Below, piece after piece: positions 16,951-29,311 of a stretch of 64,000 nt of DNA (positions are counted from its first letter, which is position 1; each line of letters starts with the position of its first letter). The position numbers were made by a program, and so were the translations under genes. Below the pieces are notes generated by a model. That model had not been told where the DNA came from. It was given only the letters and a program-made list of their open reading frames with translations, and did no database searches. The stretch lies in assembly GCF_000314895.2 (NCBI RefSeq), contig NZ_CM001773.1, positions 2,492,414 to 2,556,413 of the forward strand, in the 5' to 3' direction. The stretch is from Providencia sneebia DSM 19967 (lineage in GTDB: Bacteria > Pseudomonadota > Gammaproteobacteria > Enterobacterales > Enterobacteriaceae).

Positions 16951-18054
16951 ATGTCAGATAACAGCCAAAAAAAGGTTATCGTCGGTATGTCCGGCGGTGT
17001 TGACTCCTCCGTTTCAGCTTATTTGCTCCAGCAGCAAGGATATCAGGTTGTTGGTCTGTTCATGAAGAACTGGGAAGAAGATGATGATGAGGAGTATTGC
17101 TCCGCAGCAACTGACCTTGCTGATGCGCAAGCGGTTTGTGACAAACTTGGTATCGAACTTCATACTATCAATTTCGCAGCAGAATATTGGGATAACGTGT
17201 TTGAACATTTTTTATCTGAATATAAAGCTGGCCGTACCCCAAACCCTGATATTTTGTGCAACAAAGAGATAAAATTTAAAGCATTTTTAGAATTTGCAGC
17301 AGAAGATTTGGGCGCTGACTTTATTGCCACTGGCCACTATGTCCGCCGCCGTGATGTTGATGGCAAAAGCCAATTATTACGTGGTCTAGATGCAAATAAA
17401 GATCAAAGTTATTTTCTCTATACGTTGAGCTATGAACAAATCAGTAAAAGCCTATTCCCTGTTGGTGAATTAGAAAAACCAGAAGTCCGTCGTATTGCTG
17501 AAGAAATTGGCCTTGTGACAGCAAAGAAAAAAGATTCTACGGGTATTTGCTTCATTGGTGAACGCAAATTCCGCGATTTTCTTGGCCGCTATTTGCCAGC
17601 TCAACCCGGTGATATCATTACCGTTGATGGTGAAATCATTGGCAAACATGAAGGTTTAATGTATCACACACTTGGTCAACGAAAAGGTCTTGGTATTGGC
17701 GGCATGAAAGAAGGTTCTGATGAACCTTGGTATGTTGTTGACAAAGATGTGCAAACTAACCAATTAATCGTTGCTCAAGGACATGAACATCCGCGTTTAA
17801 TGTCTACAGGTTTGATTGCTCAACAACTTGATTGGGTTGATAGAAACCCACTCACTGAAACTTTACGTTGTGTGGTTAAAACTCGTTATCGACAAGCCGA
17901 TATTCCTTGTACTGTGACGCCTATAGCAGATGGAAAAATCAAGGTGATTTTTGATGAGCCGGTGGCAGCTGTTACGCCAGGTCAATCCGCAGTATTTTAT
18001 ATTGATGAAGTTTGCCTCGGTGGCGGCGTTATTGAATCTCGAATTCAGGAGTAG
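16951..18054 (+). CDS. mnmA: tRNA-specific 2-thiouridylase MnmA
   Basis: ATP-dependent thiolase of 367 residues that introduces the s2 group at U34 of Lys, Glu and Gln tRNAs, taking sulfur from the Tus relay. PP-loop [15 protein letters not shown] is at the N-terminus. The catalytic cysteines lie in [12 protein letters not shown] (about residue 102) and [12 protein letters not shown] (about 199). Full length against E. coli. It is followed after two bases by hflD with a GTG start, then purB, an arrangement conserved in enterobacteria. Confidence 0.97.
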   Translation: MSDNSQKKVIVGMSGGVDSSVSAYLLQQQGYQVVGLFMKNWEEDDDEEYCSAATDLADAQAVCDKLGIELHTINFAAEYWDNVFEHFLSEYKAGRTPNPDILCNKEIKFKAFLEFAAEDLGADFIATGHYVRRRDVDGKSQLLRGLDANKDQSYFLYTLSYEQISKSLFPVGELEKPEVRRIAEEIGLVTAKKKDSTGICFIGERKFRDFLGRYLPAQPGDIITVDGEIIGKHEGLMYHTLGQRKGLGIGGMKEGSDEPWYVVDKDVQTNQLIVAQGHEHPRLMSTGLIAQQLDWVDRNPLTETLRCVVKTRYRQADIPCTVTPIADGKIKVIFDEPVAAVTPGQSAVFYIDEVCLGGGVIESRIQE

Positions 18055-18056
18055 TA

Positions 18057-20082
<2,026 letters not shown>

Positions 20083-20106
20083 TAATTGACTATAATAATT
20101 TATATG

Positions 20107-20134
20107 GCAGCTCATAACCTTGAGCTGCTTTATT
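20107..20134 (+). terminator. Terminator after purB
   Basis: Stem GCAGCTCA / TGAGCTGC with a 6-base loop, followed by TTTATT, 25 bases after the purB stop. Confidence 0.8.
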
Positions 20135-20210
20135 AAACTTAATTCAACATCCATACTCAATCACATCTAATAATAGGTACGGATAAGCCAAGAATTGTAT
20201 TTCTGATATC

Positions 20211-20227
20211 TGTTTGCCTTACGTTTA
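20211..20227 (+). promoter_or_regulatory. PhoP box upstream of phoP (autoregulation)
   Basis: TGTTTG, CCTTA, CGTTTA fits the direct repeat (T/G)GTTTA-N5-(T/G)GTTTA bound by PhoP in 10 of 12 positions. It lies 107 bases before phoP, with GATAAT at 20246-20251 as a possible -10. Autoregulation of phoPQ is known in E. coli and Salmonella. Confidence 0.6.
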
Positions 20228-20333
20228 TACAATGACTTGTGATGAGATAATTATCTTTTTAACATAGTCATTCCTGAGCAACTATTATAATAATCATAGC
20301 GGCCATCATTTTTCTTAATGCGAGGTTTCTCTA

Positions 20334-21008
20334 ATGCGTATTCTTATTGTTGAAGATAATGCCCTTCTTCGTCACCATTTAACTGTGCAATTAAAAGAAC
20401 TTGGTCATCAAGTTGATTCAGCGGAAGATGCCAAAGAAGCAGATTATTTTCTACATGAGAGCTGTCCAGATATTGCTGTGGTTGATCTTGGCTTACCCGA
20501 TGAAGACGGTTTATCAATGATAAAACGCTGGCGTAGTGCACAAGTCACTATCCCTATTCTGGTCTTGACTGCTCGAGAAAGTTGGCAAGAAAAGGTACAA
20601 ACATTAAATAGCGGTGCTGATGACTATGTAACTAAACCTTTCCAACTGGAAGAGCTTGTGGCACGCATGCAAGCGCTAATGCGTCGAAATAGTGGACTTG
20701 CCTCACAAGTTTTAGAATTAGATGATTTTGTTATCGACCTGTCTCGAAAAGAATTTATGGTAAAAGGTAATCCGGTAAAACTAACCGCTTTTGAATATAC
20801 CATCATTGAAACGTTATTAAGAAATAATGGCAAAGTGGTCAGTAAAGATTCATTAATGCGCCAATTGTACCCAGATGCGGAACTTCGCGAAAGTCACACA
20901 ATTGATGTTTTAATGGGGCGCTTAAGGAAAAAAATACAGCAATTTCATGATACTGATGTAATCGTGACGGTACGCGGACAAGGATACCGCTTTGATGTGA
21001 ACAATTAA
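20334..21008 (+). CDS. phoP: Response regulator PhoP
   Basis: OmpR-type response regulator of 224 residues, partner of PhoQ; controls genes for low Mg2+, acid and antimicrobial peptide response. The receiver domain has the acidic pocket in LIVEDNALL, the phospho-acceptor Asp in [13 protein letters not shown] (about residue 51) and Lys in YVTKPF. The C-terminal winged helix carries [15 protein letters not shown] and VRGQGYRFD. Very close to E. coli PhoP. phoQ starts one base after the phoP stop, so they are one operon; a PhoP box lies in the promoter region. Confidence 0.98.
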   Translation: MRILIVEDNALLRHHLTVQLKELGHQVDSAEDAKEADYFLHESCPDIAVVDLGLPDEDGLSMIKRWRSAQVTIPILVLTARESWQEKVQTLNSGADDYVTKPFQLEELVARMQALMRRNSGLASQVLELDDFVIDLSRKEFMVKGNPVKLTAFEYTIIETLLRNNGKVVSKDSLMRQLYPDAELRESHTIDVLMGRLRKKIQQFHDTDVIVTVRGQGYRFDVNN

Positions 21009-21009
21009 G

Positions 21010-22461
21010 ATGTGGAAAAAGTTTAAATTTAAGCCATTATCTTTAAGAGCGCGTTTTTTATGTGCGACTTCAGCGGTCATTCTCGCACTGACGCTCTCTT
21101 ATGGTATTGTTGCGATACTTGGCTATCTAATCAGTTTTGATAAAACAACCTACACATTGCTCCGTAGCCAAAGTAATTTAATCTATAGCTTAGCCCAGTG
21201 GCAAAACGATAAAATTGATATTCGTGTTCCACCTAATTTCACATTAAATAGCCCTGCATTAATCATAATTTATAACAATAAAGGACAAGTGCTTTGGCGG
21301 CAAAGGGAAGTTCCCGCTATTGAAAATCTTATTAACAAGAATTGGCTCAAGAAAGAAGGTTTATATGAAATTGATACGGACCTTAAAGAAACACGCCAAT
21401 TACTTCAAAATAATCCTGAATATAGAAATAAGCTTGAAGAGATGACGGAGGATGATTTTCCTCTGACACACTCAGTCTCTATTAATAAGTATGAGCAATC
21501 TGAGAACTTACCTCCAGTGACCATTGTCGTTGTTGATACCCTTCCACAAGACTTGCAAAAAACGGGGGTAGTTTGGGAATGGTTTGGGTATGTATTACTT
21601 GCTAATTTATTATTAGTCATTCCATTAATTTGGTTAGCCGCTTATTGGAGTTTACGGCCAATTAAATCGTTAGTCTCACAAATTAGTAGCCTTGAAAAAG
21701 GTGAACGCGAAATGATGGATGAAAATCCGCCCTATGAATTACGCGGTTTAGTGCGAAATTTAAATAAGCTCCTCACCAATGAACGTAAACGCTACAGTAA
21801 ATATCGTACAACGCTGTCAGATTTAACTCACAGTTTAAAAACGCCTCTTGCGGTTTTGCAATCGACATTGAGATCTCTTCGCACCGGTAAACAAATTTCT
21901 ATAGAACAAGCAGAGCCAATTATGCTTGAGCAAATCGGTCGTATATCACAACAAGTGGGTTATTATTTACACCGCGCTTCGACACAAGGTGATAATAATC
22001 TTATGTTGCGCGAAATATCTTCTGTCCCAGCTTTAGTTGATAGCCTTGCTAGCGCTTTGCACAAGGTATATCAGAATAAAGGAGTTTCAATTACAGTTGA
22101 TATTTCACCTGAAATGACTTGGTTAGGTCAACCCAATGATTTTATGGAAGTTATGGGTAATATTATGGAGAATGCCTGCAAATATTGCCTTGAATTTGTT
22201 GAGGTGACTGCAAAGACTGACCATGATTCACTAACCCTCATTATTGATGATGATGGACCCGGTGTACCAGAAAATAAACGTAACCTTATTTTTGTTCGTG
22301 GGCAACGCGTTGATACTTTACGACCGGGTCAAGGTCTTGGATTATCTATTGCAGTTGAGATCATTGACCAATATGATGGAGAAATCACGATTAATGATAG
22401 CCCGCTTGGTGGTGCGCGTGTGCAAGTCATATTCCGCCAACAAACTGTGCCCGATAGCTAA
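21010..22461 (+). CDS. phoQ: Sensor histidine kinase PhoQ
   Basis: Inner-membrane sensor kinase of 483 residues. TM1 is at about residues 17-40 and TM2 follows the periplasmic PAS-like domain (VLLANLLLVIPLIWLAAYW), then HAMP, the H-box LTHSLKTPLAVLQSTLRSLR, N-box ENACKYC and G-boxes DDGPGVP and GQGLGLS. The acidic surface that in E. coli and Salmonella binds Mg2+ near the membrane (EDDDDAE) is shortened here to EMTEDDFPLTHSV, so metal sensing may differ. Located as in E. coli between phoP and roxA. Confidence 0.97.
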   Translation: MWKKFKFKPLSLRARFLCATSAVILALTLSYGIVAILGYLISFDKTTYTLLRSQSNLIYSLAQWQNDKIDIRVPPNFTLNSPALIIIYNNKGQVLWRQREVPAIENLINKNWLKKEGLYEIDTDLKETRQLLQNNPEYRNKLEEMTEDDFPLTHSVSINKYEQSENLPPVTIVVVDTLPQDLQKTGVVWEWFGYVLLANLLLVIPLIWLAAYWSLRPIKSLVSQISSLEKGEREMMDENPPYELRGLVRNLNKLLTNERKRYSKYRTTLSDLTHSLKTPLAVLQSTLRSLRTGKQISIEQAEPIMLEQIGRISQQVGYYLHRASTQGDNNLMLREISSVPALVDSLASALHKVYQNKGVSITVDISPEMTWLGQPNDFMEVMGNIMENACKYCLEFVEVTAKTDHDSLTLIIDDDGPGVPENKRNLIFVRGQRVDTLRPGQGLGLSIAVEIIDQYDGEITINDSPLGGARVQVIFRQQTVPDS

Positions 22462-22547
22462 TCTGTGATCAACAATCCTGTTTATCCCCTATTTTGTCGG
22501 TAATTTCAGGTATACTAACAATAGATATTTTAACTTGGGACAATAAG

Positions 22548-23672
22548 ATGGATTATAAACTGAATCTTGACTGGCAAAGTTTTCTAGACAGCCACTGGCA
22601 GAAACGCCCTTTACTGATTAAAAATGGTTTTACACGTTTTATTGATCCTATCTCGCCTGATGAGCTCGCGGGATTAGCAATGGAAGATGAGGTTGATAGT
22701 CGTCTTGTCAGCCATAAAGATGGCCTCTGGCAAGTTGCTCATGGTCCTTTTGAAAGTTATGATCATTTAGGTGAAGAAAATTGGTCAGTATTAGTACAAG
22801 CTGTTGACCATTGGCACCATCCAAGCGCTGCATTGATGAAACCATTTAGAGTTCTTTCTGACTGGCGTATGGATGATTTAATGATCTCCTATTCTGTCCC
22901 AGGAGGTGGTGTTGGCCCACATCTTGACCAATATGATGTGTTCATTATTCAAGGTGAAGGTCGTCGACGCTGGCGTGTAGGTGAAAAACATCCGATGAAG
23001 CAACATTGCCCGCATCCGGATCTCCTACAAGTTCAACCTTTCGATGCTATTATTGATGAAGAAATGGAACCGGGTGATATTCTTTATATTCCACCAGGAT
23101 TTCCACACGAAGGTTATGCCATTGAACCTTCATTAAATTATTCTGTTGGTTTCCGTGCACCAAATACCCGTGAACTTATCAGTAGTTTCGCTGATTATTT
23201 AATTTCTAATGACCTTGGTAGTTATCGTTACAGCGATCCTGACCTCTCATTTAGAGATAATCCTGCTGAAATATTACAAGGTGAACAAAGTAAATTGCGC
23301 GAAATGATGGAGTCATTAATTAGTGATCCAGAACTCTTCCGCAAATGGCTTGGTGAATATATCTCGCAATCGCGCCATGAATTAGATATCGCACCACCAG
23401 AACCCGCTTATGAGCAAGATGAAATATATGATCTTCTCAAAACTCAGCAAGAAACATTGTATAAACTTAACGGTTTAAGAGCATTACGCGTTGGTGACCA
23501 ATTTTTTGTCAACGGTGAATGTTTAGAAACATCCTGCTATGAAGCAGCTGACAGTTTATGCCGATTTGATTCAGTTAACAGTGAAATGCTAGGTGACGCA
23601 ATTGATGACGTCAATTTTATTGCACTTATCACTGCGTTAATTAATAGTGGTTACTGGTATTTTGATGATTAA
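22548..23672 (+). CDS. roxA: Ribosomal protein uL16 3-hydroxylase (JmjC oxygenase)
   Basis: Fe(II)/2-oxoglutarate-dependent oxygenase of 374 residues that hydroxylates an arginine of ribosomal protein L16 (uL16); formerly YcfD. The JmjC iron ligands are in GPHLDQYDVF (His, Asp) and GFPHEGYA (His). The C-terminal half has the dimerisation and winged-helix regions of the family (SQSRHELDIAPPEP, NSGYWYFDD). The ATG at 22548 (MDYKLNLDWQSFL) matches the E. coli N-terminus; the upstream in-frame codon at 22494 would add 18 unmatched residues. 86 bases after phoQ, probably in the same transcript. Confidence 0.95.
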   Translation: MDYKLNLDWQSFLDSHWQKRPLLIKNGFTRFIDPISPDELAGLAMEDEVDSRLVSHKDGLWQVAHGPFESYDHLGEENWSVLVQAVDHWHHPSAALMKPFRVLSDWRMDDLMISYSVPGGGVGPHLDQYDVFIIQGEGRRRWRVGEKHPMKQHCPHPDLLQVQPFDAIIDEEMEPGDILYIPPGFPHEGYAIEPSLNYSVGFRAPNTRELISSFADYLISNDLGSYRYSDPDLSFRDNPAEILQGEQSKLREMMESLISDPELFRKWLGEYISQSRHELDIAPPEPAYEQDEIYDLLKTQQETLYKLNGLRALRVGDQFFVNGECLETSCYEAADSLCRFDSVNSEMLGDAIDDVNFIALITALINSGYWYFDD

Positions 23673-23706
23673 ATTTTACAAGAATTAATATTGTAGCGTC
23701 ATAATG

Positions 23707-23732
23707 ATGAAGGCTGAATAATCAGCCTTCAT
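23707..23732. terminator. Bidirectional terminator between roxA and pepT
   Basis: Perfect 11-bp stem ATGAAGGCTGA / TCAGCCTTCAT with a 4-base loop, followed by TTATTTG; it lies between the two convergent genes. Confidence 0.75.
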
Positions 23733-23858
23733 TTATTTGAATACTCATGATGTGACATGCTCAAACATAAGTTTATTACCCACGATAATAAATACCGCAT
23801 AGTGATCCTGTACGCCATTTCATCATTAAAATAAATAGCTCACAAATATTGCCTATTA

Positions 23859-25088
23859 TTATTTCGCTCTCATCGCAGTAAGTTCAGCAATACGCATAAT
23901 CACATTCACAGCCTGTTCCATTCCTTCTTGTGTAATAAATTCATGTTTACTATGAAAATTATAACCACCCGTAAAAATATTAGGACACGGTAAACCGCGA
24001 TAAGATAATTGGGCACCATCTGTACCACCACGAATTGGTTTAATAATGGGGTCAATATCGCAATCTTTCATTGCTTGGTAAGCAATATCAATAACATGAG
24101 GATGTTTCATCACTTCTTTGTGCATATTGTAGTAGCTGTCATCAATTGTTAACTCAATATAACAATTTGGATGTAAACCTTGGCCTACTTTTTCAGCAAT
24201 ACGAATAATATTTTTCTTCCGAGCCTCAAATTTTTGTGCATCAAAATCACGAATAATATAATTCATTTCCGCTTTTTCGACAGAGCCTTTCATTGAATTT
24301 AAATGATAGAAACCTTCATAACCTTCCGTATTTTCTGGCGTTTCTTCTCTAGGTAATTCAGCATGAATACGATTAGCTAATGTTAACGCATTAGTCATTA
24401 TCCCTTTTGCTGTACCAGGATGAGCATTATTACCCACAATTTTAATGGCAACATTAGCAGCATTAAAATTTTCATACTCTAATTCACCAACACCACCACC
24501 ATCAACGGTATATGCCCAACGAGCATCAAATTGTTTCAAGTCAATATATTGCGCACCACGACCAATTTCTTCATCAGGTGTAAAAGCAATACAAATTTTA
24601 CCATGTGGAACATTATTCGCTTTCAAACGCACTAAAGCCGTTATAATTTCAGCAATACCGGCTTTATCATCTGCACCTAATAACGTTTTTCCGTCTGTCA
24701 TGATCAGTGTTTTGCCAATCATTTCATGTAAAACAGGAAACATAACCGGTGATAACACTTCATCACCGATACCTAACGCAATATCACCACCACGGTAATT
24801 TTCTAGTATTTGCGGACACACATTTTTACCAGAGAATTCAGGAGACGTATCTAAATGGGAAATAAAACCTATTGGCGGTACATCCCAATCAACATTCGCA
24901 GGTAAACTTGCCGTAATACAGCCTTGTTCTGATAAATTAATTTCATCAAAATCAAGGTCTTTCAGCTCTTTGACTAAAGCACGTGCAAATTTCAGCTGCC
25001 CCGTACTGCTAGGCGCGGTTTTTACATTTAATTTTGACTGTGTGTCAAAAGAGGTATATTCAAAAAATCTTTCTAAGAGTTTGTCCAT
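23859..25088 (-). CDS. pepT: Peptidase T (tripeptide aminopeptidase)
   Basis: Cytoplasmic zinc tripeptidase of the M20B family, 409 residues, matching E. coli PepT in length. Metal ligands and catalytic residues lie in [39 protein letters not shown] and the C-terminal FHSKHEF. The ATG at 25088 begins [18 protein letters not shown], as in homologues. In Salmonella pepT is induced anaerobically by FNR, and an FNR-like site lies 58 bases upstream here. Convergent with roxA, as in E. coli. Confidence 0.97.
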   Translation of the reverse strand: MDKLLERFFEYTSFDTQSKLNVKTAPSSTGQLKFARALVKELKDLDFDEINLSEQGCITASLPANVDWDVPPIGFISHLDTSPEFSGKNVCPQILENYRGGDIALGIGDEVLSPVMFPVLHEMIGKTLIMTDGKTLLGADDKAGIAEIITALVRLKANNVPHGKICIAFTPDEEIGRGAQYIDLKQFDARWAYTVDGGGVGELEYENFNAANVAIKIVGNNAHPGTAKGIMTNALTLANRIHAELPREETPENTEGYEGFYHLNSMKGSVEKAEMNYIIRDFDAQKFEARKKNIIRIAEKVGQGLHPNCYIELTIDDSYYNMHKEVMKHPHVIDIAYQAMKDCDIDPIIKPIRGGTDGAQLSYRGLPCPNIFTGGYNFHSKHEFITQEGMEQAVNVIMRIAELTAMRAK

Positions 25089-25665
25089 ACTTTATCTCTC
25101 CCAATATTAATTCTCCCATTATGGAAAAGAATGTTCAGACAATTCTTGTTTCAAATCAGCTTTCACGTTAATGATTGGATATTTTAGAAAATAGATATTT
25201 CAAAGACTTAAAAATAGCATACCGTCAACTATACTTAAGGGGTATATTCATTCAATCACTTACCCTTTTCGGCGTAGCGCGACCAAATACAATAAAAACC
25301 GCCATCATTTACAACAAATAGAATTTTTATAACAAACTTAACTGTAAATTTAGTTAAATTTAACCTATTTTATAATTTACATCAGGCATTCTTATATACA
25401 AACTTAGAAATTATTTTTAAATCACAATATTAAAAGTAATTTAGAAGTGAATTACACTGAATTCATAATATCAATAAAAATATAATAAAATGAATTATCA
25501 CTTGTGCCAATTGACTCACGTTAAATATATGTCATGCTATATTTTAGTTGGAAATATAAACAATACAGTATTTATGAGCAATGTATACATAATATATATT
25601 ATGAACTTTATTCATAAAATAATTTTAGTTTATATAAAAGTGTAATCTATAAAAGAGCTAATTAA
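25089..25665. other. AT-rich spacer between pepT and the effector-like gene
   Basis: About 580 bases, no gene seen. The pepT side has the FNR-like site at 25146-25159; the right half is A/T-rich with many TATA-like hexamers, so the promoter of the gene at 25666 cannot be picked out. No PhoP box was found. Confidence 0.5.
25146..25159 (-). promoter_or_regulatory. FNR-like site upstream of pepT
   Basis: TTGTT-TCAA-ATCAG matches TTGAT-N4-ATCAA at 8 of 10 positions and lies 58-71 bases before the pepT start, where a class II FNR promoter would be expected. Confidence 0.4.
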
Positions 25666-27504
25666 ATGACCAAGATATATTCAAAACCACTCAACACAGA
25701 TGAATCAATTAATTGTTATCAAACAGATGATAATAATTATAATAGTTCAAGTATTGATAATAAAAATTTAGCTAATCAAATCAAGCAAATTTCAAATATT
25801 ACTGAACAATCTAAAACAACACAGCAAGCTGTTCAACTCTCGATTAATGCTACCAAAAAGAATAAAAAAGCTAAAGTAGAAAGAGCGTTTATTCAAAGAA
25901 CGACTCTTTATCCTAGTGCTAAAAATGAAGTAGTTGCCTTTAAATATCAACTTAAAAAATCAAAAAGACCATTGGTTCATTTTCCGCCTTCAGCACGAGG
26001 TGATATGAATAGTTATAAATATATTGGTTTCCTTGAGCAACGAGAACGCCCACTGACTATGTTTGAATATGTTAGTTGTAAAAACTCAGACGCTCAGGAG
26101 CTACGTTTTAATAATAACCTTCCTGTTATAATAGAGCATATAAATTCAATGGGGAGCCGATTAAAAGAAGGTAGAGATTATATTTTTTGTAATAAACAAG
26201 AAATAGATAGTTTTCAGGAAGAAAGCGTAAAAATAAAAAATTATCAATATTATGATAGTATTGTTGCTGTACCCGAATTAAGAAAAGATATACATAAACA
26301 ATTTCGAGATGATATTGCGACTAACCCCAAAATTAAATCTTATTTTGATAATAAAGCACTCCCTTGCACGGGTGAAGAAACCTTTATTCGCAAAAATAGA
26401 CTGATTATGGTTAATGTCAATAAAAGACCCACCCTATCACAATGGGAACCGCGTGAATATCGCCACACAACGCCTGACTTTACTCACCTGAAAAACCTAG
26501 TTGATTGTGTTTATGAAGCAAAAAAAGAAGCAAACCAAAGAATACAAAAAGATAAATTTGATATTTGTTTTGTCGGCAGTGAATTCACCATGGGTGAGCA
26601 AGGTTTATGGAAAGAATATGCCATGAAAAAAGGAGTTAATGTCCATTTTTTTAATGACTTGGCAAAAAAGGGTTTTAACCGACTTGAACAGCGAGAAGCA
26701 TTATTTGCTTTATCCGATCAATATAAAAGTACTATTTATTTCGGCCTCCAGTCTGGCGTTAATGAAGATGCTCCGATTCTTCCAAGAACCAATGTTTATA
26801 GCCTGAGTGAATATTTAAAATCAAGCCAAGTGGGGATCAACCGCATAGAAAAAAGGGCTCAACTTGATATTATAAAAAAAGGGCCACTTGGGGTACCAAT
26901 GCATGCCAGCACTGTTGGCAACTTCTATAGCCTCCGCAATTGCGAATTTTTAACAACAGAAGGTATTCTGGCTGCTATTCAACTCAAAGATAGTACGCTG
27001 TTTAAACAACATCAACCTTTAGATAAATTATGGGCTAAAATAGTTAATCAATACGCAATTGAAGTTGGCAATGAAAATACAGAAATCCCAGATGAACGCG
27101 CCACTGATGCCCTATTAACATTGATATTAGATAATGGTACAAACACTAAAGTAAACGAAGAAACAAAAAATAATTACCGTGATGTCGTTAATATTATTGT
27201 ACAGCGTATGAAAGGGAAAATGCCATATTTCAGTGAAGCAGCTAAAAAATATTTTACAGATGTAATGAAAGAAGAGTTAACGCTTCATGATAGCCATGAA
27301 CCTTTAACCCAAAATGAACGCAAACGTGAAATACACAATGCAGGTATAACACCTTTTACATCCAAACTATTAAGGCATAGCCACCATTTTGAGCCAAGAG
27401 GTAAAGAGCGGATTGGAATGCCAGATAATCCTAAAGATAACGCCCTCAATCTACTTTATTCCACAGGGAAACGTCCGCTACGCAAAGCACTTCCACTTAT
27501 ATAA
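25666..27504 (+). CDS. Large protein of unknown family, effector-like
   Basis: The protein has 612 residues and is not recognised. Residues 1-70 are polar and Asn/Ser/Gln-rich with no Sec signal (MTKIYSKPLNTDESIN...), the kind of N-terminus seen in type III secreted effectors. A basic segment follows (KKNKKAKVERAF, about 64-75). Residues about 297-330 (DICFVGSEFTMGEQGLW, then GVNVHFFND) and 353-385 (STIYFGLQSGVNEDAP, NVYSLSEYL) look like Rossmann-type strand-helix units with a glycine/serine loop, reminiscent of GT-B glycosyltransferases. The C-terminus has RHSHHFEPRGKERIG. It is a single gene in core synteny (pepT-cobB), low in GC, with a terminator behind it. All functional statements are inference. 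Confidence 0.8.
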   Translation: MTKIYSKPLNTDESINCYQTDDNNYNSSSIDNKNLANQIKQISNITEQSKTTQQAVQLSINATKKNKKAKVERAFIQRTTLYPSAKNEVVAFKYQLKKSKRPLVHFPPSARGDMNSYKYIGFLEQRERPLTMFEYVSCKNSDAQELRFNNNLPVIIEHINSMGSRLKEGRDYIFCNKQEIDSFQEESVKIKNYQYYDSIVAVPELRKDIHKQFRDDIATNPKIKSYFDNKALPCTGEETFIRKNRLIMVNVNKRPTLSQWEPREYRHTTPDFTHLKNLVDCVYEAKKEANQRIQKDKFDICFVGSEFTMGEQGLWKEYAMKKGVNVHFFNDLAKKGFNRLEQREALFALSDQYKSTIYFGLQSGVNEDAPILPRTNVYSLSEYLKSSQVGINRIEKRAQLDIIKKGPLGVPMHASTVGNFYSLRNCEFLTTEGILAAIQLKDSTLFKQHQPLDKLWAKIVNQYAIEVGNENTEIPDERATDALLTLILDNGTNTKVNEETKNNYRDVVNIIVQRMKGKMPYFSEAAKKYFTDVMKEELTLHDSHEPLTQNERKREIHNAGITPFTSKLLRHSHHFEPRGKERIGMPDNPKDNALNLLYSTGKRPLRKALPLI

Positions 27505-27540
27505 AAAGCCTGACATGATACAAAATCTGAAATAATATTA

Positions 27541-27572
27541 TTGCGCTCATGACGAAAAAACACTGAGCGCAA
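27541..27572. terminator. Terminator between the effector-like gene and cobB
   Basis: Stem TTGCGCTCA / TGAGCGCAA (9 bp) with a 14-base loop, 36 bases past the plus-strand stop. It can serve both convergent genes. Confidence 0.65.
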
Positions 27573-27654
27573 TTCAACATAATTCACTAAACAAAAAATA
27601 TCATTGTATTCAATTCGTGTTCTTATTTAATTAATGATGACATTCAGTATTTCG

Positions 27655-28488
27655 TTATTCACTTTGGCTATTATTCAATTCATAAATTAAATTATTAATA
27701 TATTCGACAACAATTTGGCTTGCTAACCCGTAATGTTTCTCATCAAATTCACTTTCAACTTGGCTTGGTTCTAAATTAAGCTCGACAGTATGTGCGCCAT
27801 GTAATTTAGCTTCGTGAACAAAACCTGCTGCCGGATAAACATGTCCTGAAGTCCCAATGGCAATAAAAATCGTTGCTTCTTCAAGTGATTGATAAATATG
27901 ATCCATGCCAAAAGGCATTTCACCGAACCAAACAATGTGCGGCCTTAGAGGTTGCGGGAATTGGCAACAGTGGCAACGCTCATCAACACTGAGATCGCCT
28001 TTCCACTCTACAACTTGCTGTGACCAACTACAACGCACCTTTAATAATTCACCATGCATATGAATAATACGTTTGCTTCCTGCCCGCTCATGTAAATTAT
28101 CAATATTTTGCGTCACTAATAAAAAATCATCCCCCAGCACATCTTCTAGTTGTGCTAAGGCAAAATGTGCCGCATTAGGCTTGATATTATCTTGTTGAAG
28201 CTGTTTACGCCTTTCATTATAAAACCGTTGAACTAATCGTGGATCACGCGCAAAGCCTTCTGGTGTTGCGACATCCTCAACACGATGTTCTTCCCATAAT
28301 CCATCAGAAGATCGAAATGTTCTAATACCTGATTCTGCTGAAATGCCTGCACCGGTTAAGACAACAACTTTTATTTTTTTCATATTAGTTATTCGGCTCT
28401 CTCTATAAAAAGACAGGTTGCGAGCTCGTTGACGACGTAACATTTTAATTTTTTTGAATTTTTTTAATCGATGACGAAAATGCAACAT
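27655..28488 (-). CDS. cobB: NAD-dependent protein deacylase (sirtuin) CobB, long form
   Basis: Sir2-family lysine deacetylase/desuccinylase of 277 residues. NAD-binding [26 protein letters not shown], catalytic His in [11 protein letters not shown] and a CxxC zinc pair (CHCCQFP) are present. FYNERRKQL carries the Tyr and Arg that allow succinyl-lysine recognition. The basic N-terminal extension [20 protein letters not shown] matches the long CobB isoform of enterobacteria; a shorter form could start at [11 protein letters not shown] (about 28384). nagK, which precedes cobB in E. coli, is absent. Confidence 0.96.
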   Translation of the reverse strand: MLHFRHRLKKFKKIKMLRRQRARNLSFYRESRITNMKKIKVVVLTGAGISAESGIRTFRSSDGLWEEHRVEDVATPEGFARDPRLVQRFYNERRKQLQQDNIKPNAAHFALAQLEDVLGDDFLLVTQNIDNLHERAGSKRIIHMHGELLKVRCSWSQQVVEWKGDLSVDERCHCCQFPQPLRPHIVWFGEMPFGMDHIYQSLEEATIFIAIGTSGHVYPAAGFVHEAKLHGAHTVELNLEPSQVESEFDEKHYGLASQIVVEYINNLIYELNNSQSE

Positions 28489-28763
28489 CAGCCTATTTCC
28501 TTCTAGGAATGCATGTTTATTAAATAATCAATGACTACTCAAACATAATGTGGTTATTAAGTATAGAGTAATAGAAAACAATGAGAATTGTAATAGTAAA
28601 TAAAAATCTTTAAATTTAAGTTAATCTGACCTTCACTTTGTTAATTAAGCCATTTTTAGCGATAACCTACCTAAAATCCTGCAAATGATGGTCGCGCTGC
28701 AAATTAAGAACAGCTAAAATAGACAAAAAGCAGGATTACTTTTCATCAATCAAAAAGGTTTAT

Positions 28764-29261
28764 ATGGAAAAATTCTTTGAAAGAGCAATGTATGCATCAC
28801 GCTGGTTACTTGCTCCTATCTATCTTGGACTTTCACTCACACTTTTAGCGCTCACGATTAAATTCTTTCAAGAGCTGTTTCACATTATCCCGAATATTTT
28901 TTCAATCCCAGAAGCCGATCTCATATTGATTCTGTTATCTCTAATTGATATGGCATTAGTCGGTGGTTTATTGGTCATGGTTATGTTTTCAGGCTATGAG
29001 AATTTCGTCTCACAACTCAATGTGCCTGAACATGTCGAGAAGTTAGGTTGGCTTGGCAAAATGGATGCAACATCGTTGAAGAATAAAGTCGCCGCTTCCA
29101 TTGTGGCTATTTCTTCAATTCACCTATTAAAGATTTTTATGAACTCGCAAAACGTGCCTGATAACAAACTGATGTGGTATGTCATTATTCATCTAACGTT
29201 TGTGCTTTCTGCTTTTGTGATGGGTTATTTAGACCAATCGATTATGAAGAAAAAGAAATAA
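28764..29261 (+). CDS. yqhA: UPF0114 family inner-membrane protein YqhA
   Basis: The protein has 165 residues with four hydrophobic segments; matches E. coli YqhA in length and in [45 protein letters not shown] and [16 protein letters not shown]. The function of UPF0114 proteins is not established. In E. coli yqhA lies elsewhere, so its place between cobB and lolE is a rearrangement. Ends in a strong terminator just before lolE, which converges with it. Confidence 0.92.
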   Translation: MEKFFERAMYASRWLLAPIYLGLSLTLLALTIKFFQELFHIIPNIFSIPEADLILILLSLIDMALVGGLLVMVMFSGYENFVSQLNVPEHVEKLGWLGKMDATSLKNKVAASIVAISSIHLLKIFMNSQNVPDNKLMWYVIIHLTFVLSAFVMGYLDQSIMKKKK

Positions 29262-29274
29262 ACCGGATTGCGTT

Positions 29275-29301
29275 AAGGCGGTAAAAGCTACCGCCTTTCT
29301 A
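29275..29301. terminator. Terminator between yqhA and lolE
   Basis: Perfect 9-bp stem AAGGCGGTA / TACCGCCTT with a 5-base loop followed by TCTATT; lies between convergent genes. Confidence 0.8.
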
Positions 29302-29311
29302 TTGACTATTT

